Positions 42,686-51,712 of a stretch of DNA of 64,000 bases are shown in pieces. The first letter of the stretch is position 1; each line of letters starts with the position of its first letter. Below the pieces are notes generated by a model. It was not told the origin of the DNA, searched no databases, and saw nothing but the letters and a program-made list of their open reading frames with translations. Source of the stretch: Nostoc sp. 'Lobaria pulmonaria (5183) cyanobiont' (GTDB lineage Bacteria > Cyanobacteriota > Cyanobacteriia > Cyanobacteriales > Nostocaceae); the NCBI RefSeq assembly GCF_002949795.1, contig NZ_CP026692.1:5502545-5566544 (forward strand), in the 5' to 3' direction. The position numbers and the translations under genes are program-made.

Positions 42686-42815
42686 AATGAATTTTAGATT
42701 TTAGATTTTGGATTTTAGATTTGGGGATTGGCAGACAATTTTGGATTTGAGATTTTGGATTTTGGATTGGATTTCAATCTAAAATCTCAAATCCAAAATC
42801 TAAAATTCCTAGTCC
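42686..42815. repeat. TTTTAGA/TTTTGGA heptamers forming inverted repeat, nifS-nifU
   Basis: Heptamers ATTTTAGATTTTGGATTTT (42690-42760) are followed by their complement AATCTAAAATCTCAAATCCA (42777-42808), giving a long imperfect hairpin in the intercistronic region. Likely RNA structure. Confidence 0.6.
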
Positions 42816-44024
42816 CTAACGATGAGCTAGTGCTTGCTCTTGTTCTTGCAGCCAACCTGCATCATCATTTTTGAAGGGTGAGAGGGCGCGTAAACGTTCT
42901 ACAATACTGGGCATTACCTCTATCACTTGATCGATTTCGGCTTCAGTGGTGTAGCGACAAAGGCTGAAGCGAATGGAACCGTGCAAAGTTGTGTAGGGTA
43001 AGCCCATTGCCCGAAGGACGTGGGAAGGTTCGAGTGAACCAGAGGTACAAGCAGAACCGGATGAGGCACAGATACCGTATTTATTCAACGATAGTAAGAT
43101 AGCTTCACCTTCAATATACTTGAAGCCGATATTGGTGGTGTTGGGCAATCTCTGCGTAGGGTCACCGTTGACTACACAATCGGGAATTGTAGTGAGTAAA
43201 GCTTGTTCGAGGCGATCGCGCAGCCTTGTTTGTCTTTTGTTTGCTTCTTCTAAGTGTAACATTTCAAGTTCCGCAGCTTTGCCCAAGGCAATAATTCCCG
43301 GAACATTCTCTGTTCCCGCCCTACGTCCGCGTTCTTGGTGTCCCCCAAGTATGAAGGGACGGAACCGAACCCCGCGCCGGATATACAAAGCACCAATTCC
43401 TTTCGGCCCGTGCAGCTTATGACCAGACACGGTTAACATATCCACGGTGCTAGTCTTCATATTCAAGGGGATTTTTCCCACTACTTGCACCGCATCTACA
43501 TGGAAGATAGCGCCATATTCTTTCACCCGCAACCCAATTTGCTCAATCGGGAAAATCGTGCCGGTTTCGTTATTAGCATACATAATTGTCACCAGGGCGG
43601 TGTTACCCGTCAAGGAAGCTTCTAGTTCATCTAGATCCAGCTGCCCTTGATGATTTACTGAAAGATAGGTAACACTGTAACCTTGGGTTTCTAATTGTTT
43701 GCAGACATTAAGTACTGCTGGGTGTTCGACTTGGGTGGTAACGATGTGTCGCTTTTCTGGGTGCGCTAATAGTGCGGCTCGAATCGCGGCGTTATCTCCC
43801 TCAGTTCCACAACTAGTATAGACGATTTCTGACTGATCGGCTCCCAGGATGGCTGCAAGTTGTTCTCTTGCTGTTCTCAGTGCTTTACCAACTTGCCCAC
43901 CAAAGGTATGCATACTGGAGGGATTGCCGTAATAGTCCGTCAGGTAAGGTAGCATTACCTCTATAACTTCTGAGTCTACCTTAGTGGTGGCATTATTATC
44001 GAGATAGATGCAGTTATTTTGCAT
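42816..44024 (-). CDS. nifS: Cysteine desulfurase NifS
   Basis: A 402-residue class I PLP-dependent cysteine desulfurase supplying sulfur to NifU. Start at ATG 44024 (MQNNCIYLDNNATTK); a TTG four codons upstream is unlikely. The PLP lysine lies in VSGHKLHGPKG (about residue 200) and the catalytic Cys in ASSGSACTSGSLEPSHVL (about 325). Cotranscribed with fdxN and nifB upstream. Confidence 0.96.
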   Translation of the reverse strand: MQNNCIYLDNNATTKVDSEVIEVMLPYLTDYYGNPSSMHTFGGQVGKALRTAREQLAAILGADQSEIVYTSCGTEGDNAAIRAALLAHPEKRHIVTTQVEHPAVLNVCKQLETQGYSVTYLSVNHQGQLDLDELEASLTGNTALVTIMYANNETGTIFPIEQIGLRVKEYGAIFHVDAVQVVGKIPLNMKTSTVDMLTVSGHKLHGPKGIGALYIRRGVRFRPFILGGHQERGRRAGTENVPGIIALGKAAELEMLHLEEANKRQTRLRDRLEQALLTTIPDCVVNGDPTQRLPNTTNIGFKYIEGEAILLSLNKYGICASSGSACTSGSLEPSHVLRAMGLPYTTLHGSIRFSLCRYTTEAEIDQVIEVMPSIVERLRALSPFKNDDAGWLQEQEQALAHR

Positions 44025-44106
44025 TGTTGTCTTCAATTACAAATTACGAATTACGTTAGTGCAGCGATAGCGAAGCGTCGGAACCAGCGTCACTACAAAT
44101 TATTTG

Positions 44107-44463
44107 TTAAACTTCTGCTCCCACTGATTGGGGTTGACGCTTTTGCAACTGTTCGGAGTATTTCTGGGAATAGCAGTTAAACCAACGTTCCCAGTAATCT
44201 TGTTTATTTGTTAATTTAGCAACTACGCGGTTGTAATCGGCAAACCAGCCTTCCCAATAATCGCTAGGCTGCTTAACGCAACCGTCACAGGTGGGACAAC
44301 CAGCTTTACACTGAGGCATGGTATGAACGCTACCAACACAGTTTGTACAAAGTTCAGCGTCAATCCAGTGCTGTCCGTCAACCACTTTAACTGCATTTGT
44401 GGGACATACAGATAGACAGAGATTGCAGGAAATACACTGGCTAGTAAGAATTTTGTAAGCCAT
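44107..44463 (-). CDS. fdxN: Bacterial-type 2[4Fe-4S] ferredoxin FdxN (intact)
   Basis: A 118-residue ferredoxin with cluster motifs CISCNLCLSVCP and CTNC ... CKAGCP plus a further TCDGC. Unlike in Anabaena 7120 the gene is not interrupted by an fdxN element. Lies between nifB and nifS, with strong AGGAGAAT upstream of ATG 44463. Probably supplies electrons for NifB or cofactor assembly. Confidence 0.95.
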   Translation of the reverse strand: MAYKILTSQCISCNLCLSVCPTNAVKVVDGQHWIDAELCTNCVGSVHTMPQCKAGCPTCDGCVKQPSDYWEGWFADYNRVVAKLTNKQDYWERWFNCYSQKYSEQLQKRQPQSVGAEV

Positions 44464-44585
44464 GATTTATTCTCCTTTTTAGGGCAAGGGGAGTGGGGAT
44501 TGGGTACTGGGTATTGGGTACTGGGTATTGGGTATTGGGAAAATTCTTCGTTAATTCCCAGTCCCTAATCCCCAGTCCCCAGTCC
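44464..44585. repeat. GGGTACT/GGGTATT heptamer array nifB-fdxN
   Basis: Tandem GGGTACT and GGGTATT heptamers (about 44490-44538) with complementary CCCAGTCCCTAATCCCCAGT (about 44557-44585) can fold back in the intergenic RNA. Confidence 0.65.
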
Positions 44586-46037
44586 CTATGCCTTATTCCC
44601 TAATTCCTTAACGTATTGCTCGTAAAACTCCAAAGCCACCTTCTCAATCACGTCGTAAGCTTCAACAGACTGTATTCCAGCTTCAAGCAATTTTTCTTGA
44701 GGACTGTTACCAATTTTGGAGACTAAAACTGCTTTGCAATCTGCGATCGCTTTCATAATATGCTCAAAAGAAGCTTCCTCGCCGTATCCACTTTGGCAGT
44801 ATTGGTCAATTTTACGATGACCGACAAAGAGAACTTCCTTTCCATCCACTTCGTAAATTTGGAATTCTTTGGCATGACCGAAGTGCTGGTTAACCAATCC
44901 GCCGCCTTTGGTTGCTACTGCAACAAGGACTTTAGGATTGTTGGCAAATTTCTTGCCGACTAACGCCTTGTCTTTAGCAACTTTAAGTTCTTCTTTAAAC
45001 TTCTCAATACCGTCGTGAACTTCTTGGCGTTTGTCCATGTCGTATTCTGGAGTCATTTCCAAGAATTTCTCTTTGGAAAATTCTTGGCTGCGGTCTTCTC
45101 CCAATAATCCGACTGCATCGGCACGGCACTGGCGACAGTGACGCATCATTTTCATGTTACCAGAGCAGTTGTCTTGAACTTCTTTGAGTTCTTTGGGTGT
45201 GGGGCCGCGTTGACCGGTTAAACCGAAGTGTGTGCCATGTTCTGGTGCAGAAATCAATGGCATGATGTTGTGCAAGAATGCACCTTTTTCACGAATGACT
45301 CGATTCACTTCGACTAAGTGCTGGTCATTAATTCCGGGAATCATCACGGAGTTAACTTTGCATAAGATATCAGCATCTTTCAGGGCTTGCAATCCTTCCA
45401 TCTGTCTTTCGTGAAGAATTTTTGCGCCTTCAAGACCTCTGTAACGCTTGCGCTTGTAGTGAACCCAAGGATAAATCTTAGCACCGATCTCTGGATCTAC
45501 CATGTTAATGGTGATCGTCACGTGATCTATATTTAATTCTTTAATGCGATCGATGTAGTCGGGCAGCATTAAACCATTGGTTGATAAGCACAGCTTGATA
45601 TCTGGTGCTTGCTCTGCAATCAACTCAAATGTGCGGAAAGTCTTATCTGGGTTCGCCAATGGGTCGCCAGGACCGGCAATTCCCACAACTGTCATTTGAG
45701 GAATCTTGCCGCCAATGACCAAAGCTTTGTGTGCTGCTTGTTCTGGTGTTAGCAACTCGCTAACTACTCCAGGACGGCTTTCGTTAGCGCAATCATATTT
45801 GCGGTTGCAATAGTTGCATTGAATGTTGCAAGCTGGAGCAACTGCAACGTGCATCCGAGCGTAGTGGTGATGAGCGTCTTCGCTGTAGCAGGGATGTTTC
45901 GCAATGCGTTCTTCGAGCGTTTCATCCCTTTCCACGGTGGCGCTGCTGGTGCTGTCGCAGCCGCAACCACCTGATTTTGCTTGGGTTGTCGATTCCGTAG
46001 CGTTGGAGTTGAGGAGTCGTGTAGACGGTGATGTCAT
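44586..46037 (-). CDS. nifB: FeMo-cofactor biosynthesis radical SAM protein NifB
   Basis: A 483-residue NifB making the NifB-co [8Fe-9S-C] core. Radical SAM motif CNIQCNYC (about residue 72-79), HCRQCRADAVGLLGEDR with cluster-ligand cysteines, and a C-terminal NifX-like domain (VAVATKGGGLVNQHFGHAKEF). Start set at ATG 46037 (MTSPSTRLLNS), because the residues before it (a 59-codon in-frame extension) do not resemble NifB. First gene of nifB-fdxN-nifS-nifU. Confidence 0.96.
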   Translation of the reverse strand: MTSPSTRLLNSNATESTTQAKSGGCGCDSTSSATVERDETLEERIAKHPCYSEDAHHHYARMHVAVAPACNIQCNYCNRKYDCANESRPGVVSELLTPEQAAHKALVIGGKIPQMTVVGIAGPGDPLANPDKTFRTFELIAEQAPDIKLCLSTNGLMLPDYIDRIKELNIDHVTITINMVDPEIGAKIYPWVHYKRKRYRGLEGAKILHERQMEGLQALKDADILCKVNSVMIPGINDQHLVEVNRVIREKGAFLHNIMPLISAPEHGTHFGLTGQRGPTPKELKEVQDNCSGNMKMMRHCRQCRADAVGLLGEDRSQEFSKEKFLEMTPEYDMDKRQEVHDGIEKFKEELKVAKDKALVGKKFANNPKVLVAVATKGGGLVNQHFGHAKEFQIYEVDGKEVLFVGHRKIDQYCQSGYGEEASFEHIMKAIADCKAVLVSKIGNSPQEKLLEAGIQSVEAYDVIEKVALEFYEQYVKELGNKA

Positions 46038-47174
46038 TGAGTTTCGCAAAAGGTCGGTGGACTTGGCTGCCACTGTGGGAGATGCTGTTGCTACTTTTTC
46101 ATGCCCAGAAATGAAGTCGCGTCTTCCACACTGCCTGCAAACCCTTGGCTTCGGGCAACTTGTTTTCAAGTAAAGCAGGCGATAGATATCTGATGTTCGG
46201 CTGGTGTGTGTCAACGTTCGGTTCTTGGGTAGAATTTGTGCTTACAGCCGCGACTTCTATTCACTTCAGGCATGGTGCTATGTCATCCCTCCACTCACTC
46301 TTCGCTTTGTTTTGTTTCAGAGCGTTAGGTGATTGGCGATATAAGATTTATAGCAGCCATCTCCCAGCCAGATGTTGCGTCTGTCTAGGATAGAATTTAT
46401 TGGATTTATTACTTTTGTACTCAAATACTAAAAACCCTAATTATTCAAGCATTACAAGAATTAAAAAAGTTTTTTTCGGGTAGGGGTTCTAGTATTTTTT
46501 GGTTGGGGTTCTAGTGTTTATAGATGGGGGTTCAGGATTTCTTTGTACTCAGCTATAACCCAATCCTAGCAATAACTTGAATTAACTTGAAACTAGGTTT
46601 GGGTTATTTAAATGTGTACTCAGATTGCCCTCAAATTCTTTCAAAAGCAATAAATGCCAAGGGTTTGAGGGTGAAAAACTGGAGTAGTCTATATCGTTCT
46701 ACTCCACAAACGTGCGAAATTCAATTCTGTATCTAACATATCATTTTTTTGAGGGTAAAAATGCAATTCATATTTTTTTAATTTTTGCTTTGACAATGAT
46801 ATTCAATTGTGCTTCTAAGTCTTGTCTGGCAAACCATGTGAGCGATTGTAAATAGAGGCGTTGCTGCACATTATTTTCAAAAAAATTAACTTTTAACTCC
46901 TTTTTTTTCATTCCCACAATCAGGAGATGGCTAAGGAACTCTCAGATTTTGTGTTTGAGAGAAACAACAAACTATAATCTAACATGATTGAGCGATCGCA
47001 ATGAATTTTCTGAATTGCTCACTACAAACCTTAGCAAAAACCTAACCATCTTCCCGCGTTAGAAGGGGGAAACTTTAAAGTCTTTCTTCTTTTAGGAGAG
47101 AGATTTTCCAGATACCGCTCTTTGTTACTGATACTATTTAGCTACAATCAAACCAAGCGTAAAAAATCTTAGTT
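46038..47174 (-). promoter_or_regulatory. nifB upstream region with three 22-bp-spaced repeats
   Basis: 1.1 kb without a convincing gene. GGGGTTCTAGT at 46483-46493, GGGGTTCTAGT at 46505-46515 and GGGGTTCAGG at 46527-46536 are spaced exactly 22 bp, two helical turns, 446-500 bp upstream of the nifB ATG. nifB promoters in this group are activated by CnfR (PatB), making this a candidate operator. The rest is AT-rich with scattered poly-T. Confidence 0.55.
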
Positions 47175-47753
47175 ATGATCGCTATCCCCCAACAGCCGCT
47201 AAAAATGACCGTTGAGGAATATCTCGAATGGGAACCTCAGCAAGACCTTCGCTACGAATATGCCAATGGCGAAGTATTCGCTATGACAGGCGGTACAATT
47301 CCCCATAACGACATTGCACTAAATCTCTACAGACCTTTGTACCCTCATTTGCGTTCCAGAGGTTGTCGAGTGAATGTGTCAGATGTGAAAATACAACTCA
47401 CTCCCCAGAGTCGCTACTATTATCCTGATATTATTGTCAGCTGCGCTCCTGAAGACCTGAATGCTCGCAACTTTATTCAACATCTCAAGCTAATTGCCGA
47501 AGTTCTTTCGCCAGGTACAAGCGCTAAAGATCGGGGTGAAAAATTCACTTATTATTTGACAATCCCCAGTTTGCAAGAATATATCTTGATTGACTCGGAA
47601 AAAATCTCCGTCGAACGTTACTGTCGGGGTGAGGGTAGGATGTGGCTTTACTATCCCTACACGGCTGGAGATACGATCGCTTTATCGAGCATTGAGTTTG
47701 AATGCCCGATTGAATTGCTGTATGAAGGTGTTGTATTTACCACTGAAGAATAA
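47175..47753 (+). CDS. Uma2 family (DUF820) nuclease-fold protein
   Basis: A 192-residue Uma2/DUF820 protein. TVEEYLEWEPQQDLRYEYANGEVFAMTGGT, YYYPDIIVSC and LKLIAEVLSPGTSAKDRGEK carry the PD-(D/E)XK-like acidic residues. Second Uma2 in the window, outside the nifD element; the two are clearly diverged. Function unknown. Confidence 0.85.
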   Translation: MIAIPQQPLKMTVEEYLEWEPQQDLRYEYANGEVFAMTGGTIPHNDIALNLYRPLYPHLRSRGCRVNVSDVKIQLTPQSRYYYPDIIVSCAPEDLNARNFIQHLKLIAEVLSPGTSAKDRGEKFTYYLTIPSLQEYILIDSEKISVERYCRGEGRMWLYYPYTAGDTIALSSIEFECPIELLYEGVVFTTEE

Positions 47754-48244
47754 AGAGAATGTTCCGTGTTAACTTTTAAAGAGCGATCGCACCTTAAGCA
47801 ACTGCATAGCCAGTGTAGGGTCTTAACTCTGGTGGACGAAAGCCAAGGACGGGCGTGCAGTGGGAAAAATTGCGTTGGCGCAGCCCGTCGTAGACATCAC
47901 AGTTTCTATTTGACTTTCAAAACATAGTCTCATATCGTGTCCGGCTAAAAACTTATCATTTAGACCCCAGTTATTGCTAGGAGAAAGAGACGTTTCCGAT
48001 TTTTGCACAGATGCGGTAATCATAAGTGATTAACCGGACTTGATATCAGACCTTTTTAAATTTTGGACTTCGGCGTAAGCGTTCAGTAGAACACTTTTAC
48101 AGCTATTTTCAGCTAAATAGACGACGCGATAGGGGCACAGCATTCCTATGCCCTAACGACAGATATGGTTCAAATACATGAAAATTGCTGTAAAGGATTA
48201 AATCCAAAATCCAAAATCCAAAATTTAAAATTCGGTGAGTGGTG
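47754..48244. repeat. Intergenic repeats including 99-bp palindromic element
   Basis: A GCGCAGCCCGTCGTAGACATC repeat (about 47876-47897) recurs at about 50273 and 51510. A MITE-like palindrome fills 48096-48194, with terminal TTTACAGC/GCTGTAAA. CCAAAAT heptamers lie at about 48200-48230. No gene. Confidence 0.6.
48096..48194. mobile_element. MITE-like 99-bp palindromic repeat
   Basis: Imperfect terminal repeats TTTACAGCTATTTTCA / TGAAAATTGCTGTAAA enclose a central AGGGGCA...TATGCCCTA hairpin. Related to the insert in the hydrolase pseudogene (24156-24258). Confidence 0.65.
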
Positions 48245-49849
48245 CTACTTGACCTCTATATACGAGATGATATTATCAAGGTCCTTTCCAAGGGATTTAT
48301 AATCACCAGCAGCATAGTCACGGCATAAACCACCAGTTTCATGTTGGCACACACGTACCCGTGTACCCGGTGGTACACTTAATGAACTAATAGTGTCATT
48401 ACCAACAATATTTAAGTCACCTTGGTTGGCTTTGTATATTCCTGGAGTCGTAGGAAAAGACTGGGAAATTCCACCAAAGTTAGGGTCTCTGTAGACCTTA
48501 ACCTGTTGTGACGGCGTGTAGGAGAGCTTATAGATAGTGCCACTGTAGTCATCCGAAATTAACAAACTACCTTGCCCATCTACTACCATATCCACGGGTC
48601 GCCCCCAGGTTTCTTGCGTTGCTGGAACTACCCAACCGGTGACTAAATCTATCTCCTGCCCCGGAGTCTTTGTCGTACTGTTCCAGGGAAAGTAAGCTAT
48701 TTTGTAGCCCGTTTTATTCTGCCGATTCCATGAACCATGCAGCCCTGTCACTACCCCATTTGAGTATAGGCTGGGAAAGTTAGTATTTTGTAAGAATGTT
48801 AGTCCCAAAGGAGCTGAATGGGCTTGGATACCTTTGCTAATCCTGTCCATTGCATTACAATTAACCTTTCCATTACCATTGAACTGATAGTCCCAGTTAA
48901 ATGGCATATTGTTGAGGCCGTTTGACGTGTCAGGATTGGGATTGCAGAATGGCCAACCGTAGTTACCGCCATCTCGGACTTTCGTGAACTCCTCTGGTGG
49001 GTGGTTGTCTACGTAGGAGGGGATAATCTTACCGTAATTGCCACTGCTATCTTTGAAAGGATAAGCGATGTTATCTCGATTATTAACGACTACCCAAAGG
49101 TCATTTGTGCCAGGTAAGAATGCTAACCCTTCAGCATTACGTAAACCTTGGGCAAAAAGTCGCTGATTAGTTCCATTAGCGTTGTACTGGTAAATTGCAC
49201 CGCGTTTTGGAGTACTGACAGAATCTTCCTTACAGGCATTGCATGTAGAGGCGATCGACACGTACAGTTTGTGGTTGTTATCAAGTGCGATATTTTTCAG
49301 TTCGTGACCATAAGCGCCTTTGAGTTCTTGTGTGCTGCTGTCTGGTAAGCCAGTTACAACGATTTGACGATTTTTTGCGATTAAGTCTCCAGAGTTGTAG
49401 ATGAAGCGGTTAATTTGATGACTCTCAGAGATATAAACGTATGTGGTGTTGTCAATCTTATGAAACACAATGTCGTGTGGTTTGCGTAGACCTGTCACGA
49501 AGTCAGAAATAATTGGGTCTTTGCTGCCATTTGACCGGACAATTAACACTTTACCGGAACTGGGCTGTGATACTAGAAGATCCCCATTGGGAGCAACTGC
49601 CATAAAGCGAGCTTTATTAATGCGAGCATAAACAGAGACGGAGAAATTGGGCGGCACTTTCAAGTAACGGTTAATATTAAAGGGCCAAGAGGTCATTGTA
49701 CTAGGCACTTTCAGTTTGGTTTCAACAGACGCAGGGGGCGGTTGGCTAATCGCTGTGGTGGTAAGAACCTCTAAGGACATCAAACTAATTAGCGATGCGG
49801 ATAGTATGCGTCCAAGTGTCTGTGTTGGTTTTAGAGTAAATGCAACCAT
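48245..49849 (-). CDS. PQQ-type sugar/sorbosone dehydrogenase with beta/gamma-crystallin tail
   Basis: A 534-residue secreted protein. Signal peptide (about 1-35, SASLISLMSLEVLTTTAIS), then a beta-propeller of the glucose/sorbosone dehydrogenase type (APNGDLLVSQPSSGKVLIV, KPHDIVFH, AYGHELKNIALD, GLRNAEGLAF, HSAPLGLTFL, GLHGSWNRQNKTGYKI), and a C-terminal beta/gamma-crystallin-like domain of about 80 residues (VKVYRDPNFGG ... NDTISSLSVPPGTRVRVC). The propeller family often binds PQQ and Ca2+ and oxidises sugars in the periplasm. The crystallin module may bind Ca2+. This fusion is uncommon. Confidence 0.85.
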   Translation of the reverse strand: MVAFTLKPTQTLGRILSASLISLMSLEVLTTTAISQPPPASVETKLKVPSTMTSWPFNINRYLKVPPNFSVSVYARINKARFMAVAPNGDLLVSQPSSGKVLIVRSNGSKDPIISDFVTGLRKPHDIVFHKIDNTTYVYISESHQINRFIYNSGDLIAKNRQIVVTGLPDSSTQELKGAYGHELKNIALDNNHKLYVSIASTCNACKEDSVSTPKRGAIYQYNANGTNQRLFAQGLRNAEGLAFLPGTNDLWVVVNNRDNIAYPFKDSSGNYGKIIPSYVDNHPPEEFTKVRDGGNYGWPFCNPNPDTSNGLNNMPFNWDYQFNGNGKVNCNAMDRISKGIQAHSAPLGLTFLQNTNFPSLYSNGVVTGLHGSWNRQNKTGYKIAYFPWNSTTKTPGQEIDLVTGWVVPATQETWGRPVDMVVDGQGSLLISDDYSGTIYKLSYTPSQQVKVYRDPNFGGISQSFPTTPGIYKANQGDLNIVGNDTISSLSVPPGTRVRVCQHETGGLCRDYAAGDYKSLGKDLDNIISYIEVK

Positions 49850-50540
49850 TTTGAACTTTCCTCTAGCTTGGTAGTGATCTATGTTACAAATAATTCTCGG
49901 CTAGCCGATTTTACCGAGAGTCTGAATAAGGCTAACTCAAAGGTATTATTCTTTTTAAATACTTAAAATATCTTTATCTACTGCTATTTTTTCTAACTCA
50001 TCAAAAAATGGGTGAACCGAGAGTTATAAAAAAGGCAGAGCGATCGCACTTTCCAACTAAAATAGTCCTCAAGCTAGCCTCGAAACCATTATCCAGAGGG
50101 TCTTAACAGCGTTCTTTCCCAGTCAAAAAGCCAAGTTTTTGTTTGAAAAACCCAAGGCTGAGGACTTGCTTTTTCTCAAATAGTGGTGATTGATTGCACA
50201 TATCCCTTGGTATAACTAGCTGTGGCTCATGGTTATAACGAGAGTGAGCGTGCTGTGGGGAAAATTGCCTAAGCGCAGCCCGTTGTAGACATCACACTTA
50301 GCAATTGCTCTGAAAAATCAACGCGAAACTAACCCTCTAGGGACTGTTTTCAAACTCGAAGATCCCCCCTAACCCCTTTACCGACGAGGGAAGGGGGAAA
50401 TTTCAAAGTCTCTCTCCTAAAAGGAGAGAGATTTAGAGAGAGGTTTTCCAGATACCTGTGAATGTTTCTGCAATAACTCTGAAATCTGGAAACATTACTA
50501 GGTTAGAAGAAGTTAAAAATACTCAAGAGGAAGAAAAATA
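49850..50540. other. Intergenic region with dispersed repeats
   Basis: About 690 bp. The GCGCAGCCCGTTGTAGACATC repeat (50273-50293) and a purine-rich GAGGGAAGGGGG / CTCTCTCCT segment (about 50385-50440). No gene seen except the ribosome-binding site GAGGAAG for the HicB gene. Confidence 0.45.
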
Positions 50541-50765
50541 ATGAATTCTCGCTACACAATAATTATTCAGTGGTCTGATGAAGATGAGTGTTTTGTTGTC
50601 AGTCTTCCTGAATGGGGAGAATTTTGTCACACTCACGGAGAGACTTATGAAGAAGCTTTTAAAAATGCTCAAGAAGTTTTAGAAATGCTGATTGAATCAT
50701 CTTTGGCAGATAGTCAAACTTTACCAGAGCCTAAAACGCTAGGAAAATCTTTGGAAGTTGCATAA
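50541..50765 (+). CDS. HicB family antitoxin-like protein
   Basis: A 74-residue HicB-type protein (YTIIIQWSDEDECFVVSLPEW ... THGETYEEAFKNAQEVLEMLIE), partial RNase H fold. GAGGAAG lies upstream of ATG 50541. No HicA toxin (dsRBD-like, about 60-80 aa) is found on either side, so it is an orphan. Followed by the 84-aa gene after 25 bp. Confidence 0.8.
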   Translation: MNSRYTIIIQWSDEDECFVVSLPEWGEFCHTHGETYEEAFKNAQEVLEMLIESSLADSQTLPEPKTLGKSLEVA

Positions 50766-50790
50766 AATTTAGGAATTAAAGGGGTAGCTT

Positions 50791-51045
50791 ATGAACATAT
50801 CTGTAAATACAGCCAAAGTCTACGATGAAATTATAGAGTTTATTGCTGCTGGAACCACTCCCCAAAGCGTTATCGATTTCAAACTCTCGGATGCAGCCAA
50901 AGACCGTTTAGAGGACCTCGTTTACCGCGCAAAAACTGAAGGTCTTACAGGAAGTGACCAGCGAGAGTTAGATCATTTCCTCACGCTAGAACATATTATG
51001 AGGTTAGCAAAAGCAAAAGCTCATCAGTACATTAACCCTAAGTAA
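50791..51045 (+). CDS. Small conserved protein upstream of HNH nuclease
   Basis: An 84-residue helical protein (VYDEIIEFIAAGTTPQSVIDF, DRLEDLVYRAKTEGLTGSDQRELDHFLTLEHIMRLAKAKAHQYI). This small type commonly precedes HNH endonuclease genes in cyanobacteria. Ends 9 bp before the HNH gene. Function unknown, probably a partner. Confidence 0.75.
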   Translation: MNISVNTAKVYDEIIEFIAAGTTPQSVIDFKLSDAAKDRLEDLVYRAKTEGLTGSDQRELDHFLTLEHIMRLAKAKAHQYINPK

Positions 51046-51054
51046 GTATCCAAA

Positions 51055-51495
51055 GTGTCCCGTTCATATATTAATGCAGAACTGCGGCGTTTAGTTGCCG
51101 ATCGCGCCGCCCATCTATGCGAGTATTGTTTATATCCAGAAGTAGAGGGCTTAAGCTGTCAAGTTGACCATATAATCAGCGTCAAACACGGCGGCGCTAC
51201 AACAGCAGATAATCTCTGCTATGCCTGTATTTTCTGTAACCTGCAAAAAGGCACTGATTTGGGGTCAATTAATTGGCAAACTGGCGAACTTGTACGGTTT
51301 TTTAACCCACGCAGAGATTTTTGGGGTGAGCATTTTCGACTAGATGAGGCTGTAATTGAGCATCAAACAGACATTGGTGAAGTTACCGCACGTATCCTAG
51401 ATTTTAACGGCGACGAAAGGATTATTGAACGACAAGCTTTGATTGCATCTGGTCAGTATCCCTCAGCATCGGCGCTAAAACAGATAAATAAATAG
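51055..51495 (+). CDS. HNH endonuclease
   Basis: A 146-residue HNH nuclease: LCEYCLYPE Cys pair, VDHIISVKHGG (catalytic His), NLCYACIFCNLQKGTD. GTG start at 51055. Such genes, paired with the upstream 84-aa gene, are very common in cyanobacteria. They may be domesticated nucleases or part of a toxin-antitoxin unit. Confidence 0.88.
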   Translation: MSRSYINAELRRLVADRAAHLCEYCLYPEVEGLSCQVDHIISVKHGGATTADNLCYACIFCNLQKGTDLGSINWQTGELVRFFNPRRDFWGEHFRLDEAVIEHQTDIGEVTARILDFNGDERIIERQALIASGQYPSASALKQINK

Positions 51496-51499
51496 GTTA

Positions 51500-51535
51500 T
51501 GATGTGCGTAGGCGTAGCCCGTCGTAGACATCGCT
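51500..51535 (+). repeat. Dispersed CGTAGCCCGTCGTAGACATC repeat
   Basis: Third copy of the small repeat found at about 47876 and 50273, here following the HNH gene. Confidence 0.6.
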
Positions 51536-51712
51536 TGAAGAAATTGTTCGAGATAATCAATTAGCCAGTTGTATTGTGGTGCGTTACGCAACGCTTTCAC
51601 ACCCTACTAAACTAAAAATTATCAGAAAATGTGCGATCGCATCCACCAATGGGAATTCTATACTTAGCAACTATTGCTACTTCACCATTAGAACTCCCAA
51701 GGTAAATATACA

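Noticed and set aside
44107..44463. Possible fdxN excision element
   Set aside because: fdxN reads through intact with all cluster cysteines, so no element is inserted here.
46145..46393. Plus-strand open frame of 82 codons upstream of nifB
   Set aside because: Low-complexity hydrophobic translation, overlaps the nifB leader, no ribosome-binding site; better read as regulatory DNA.
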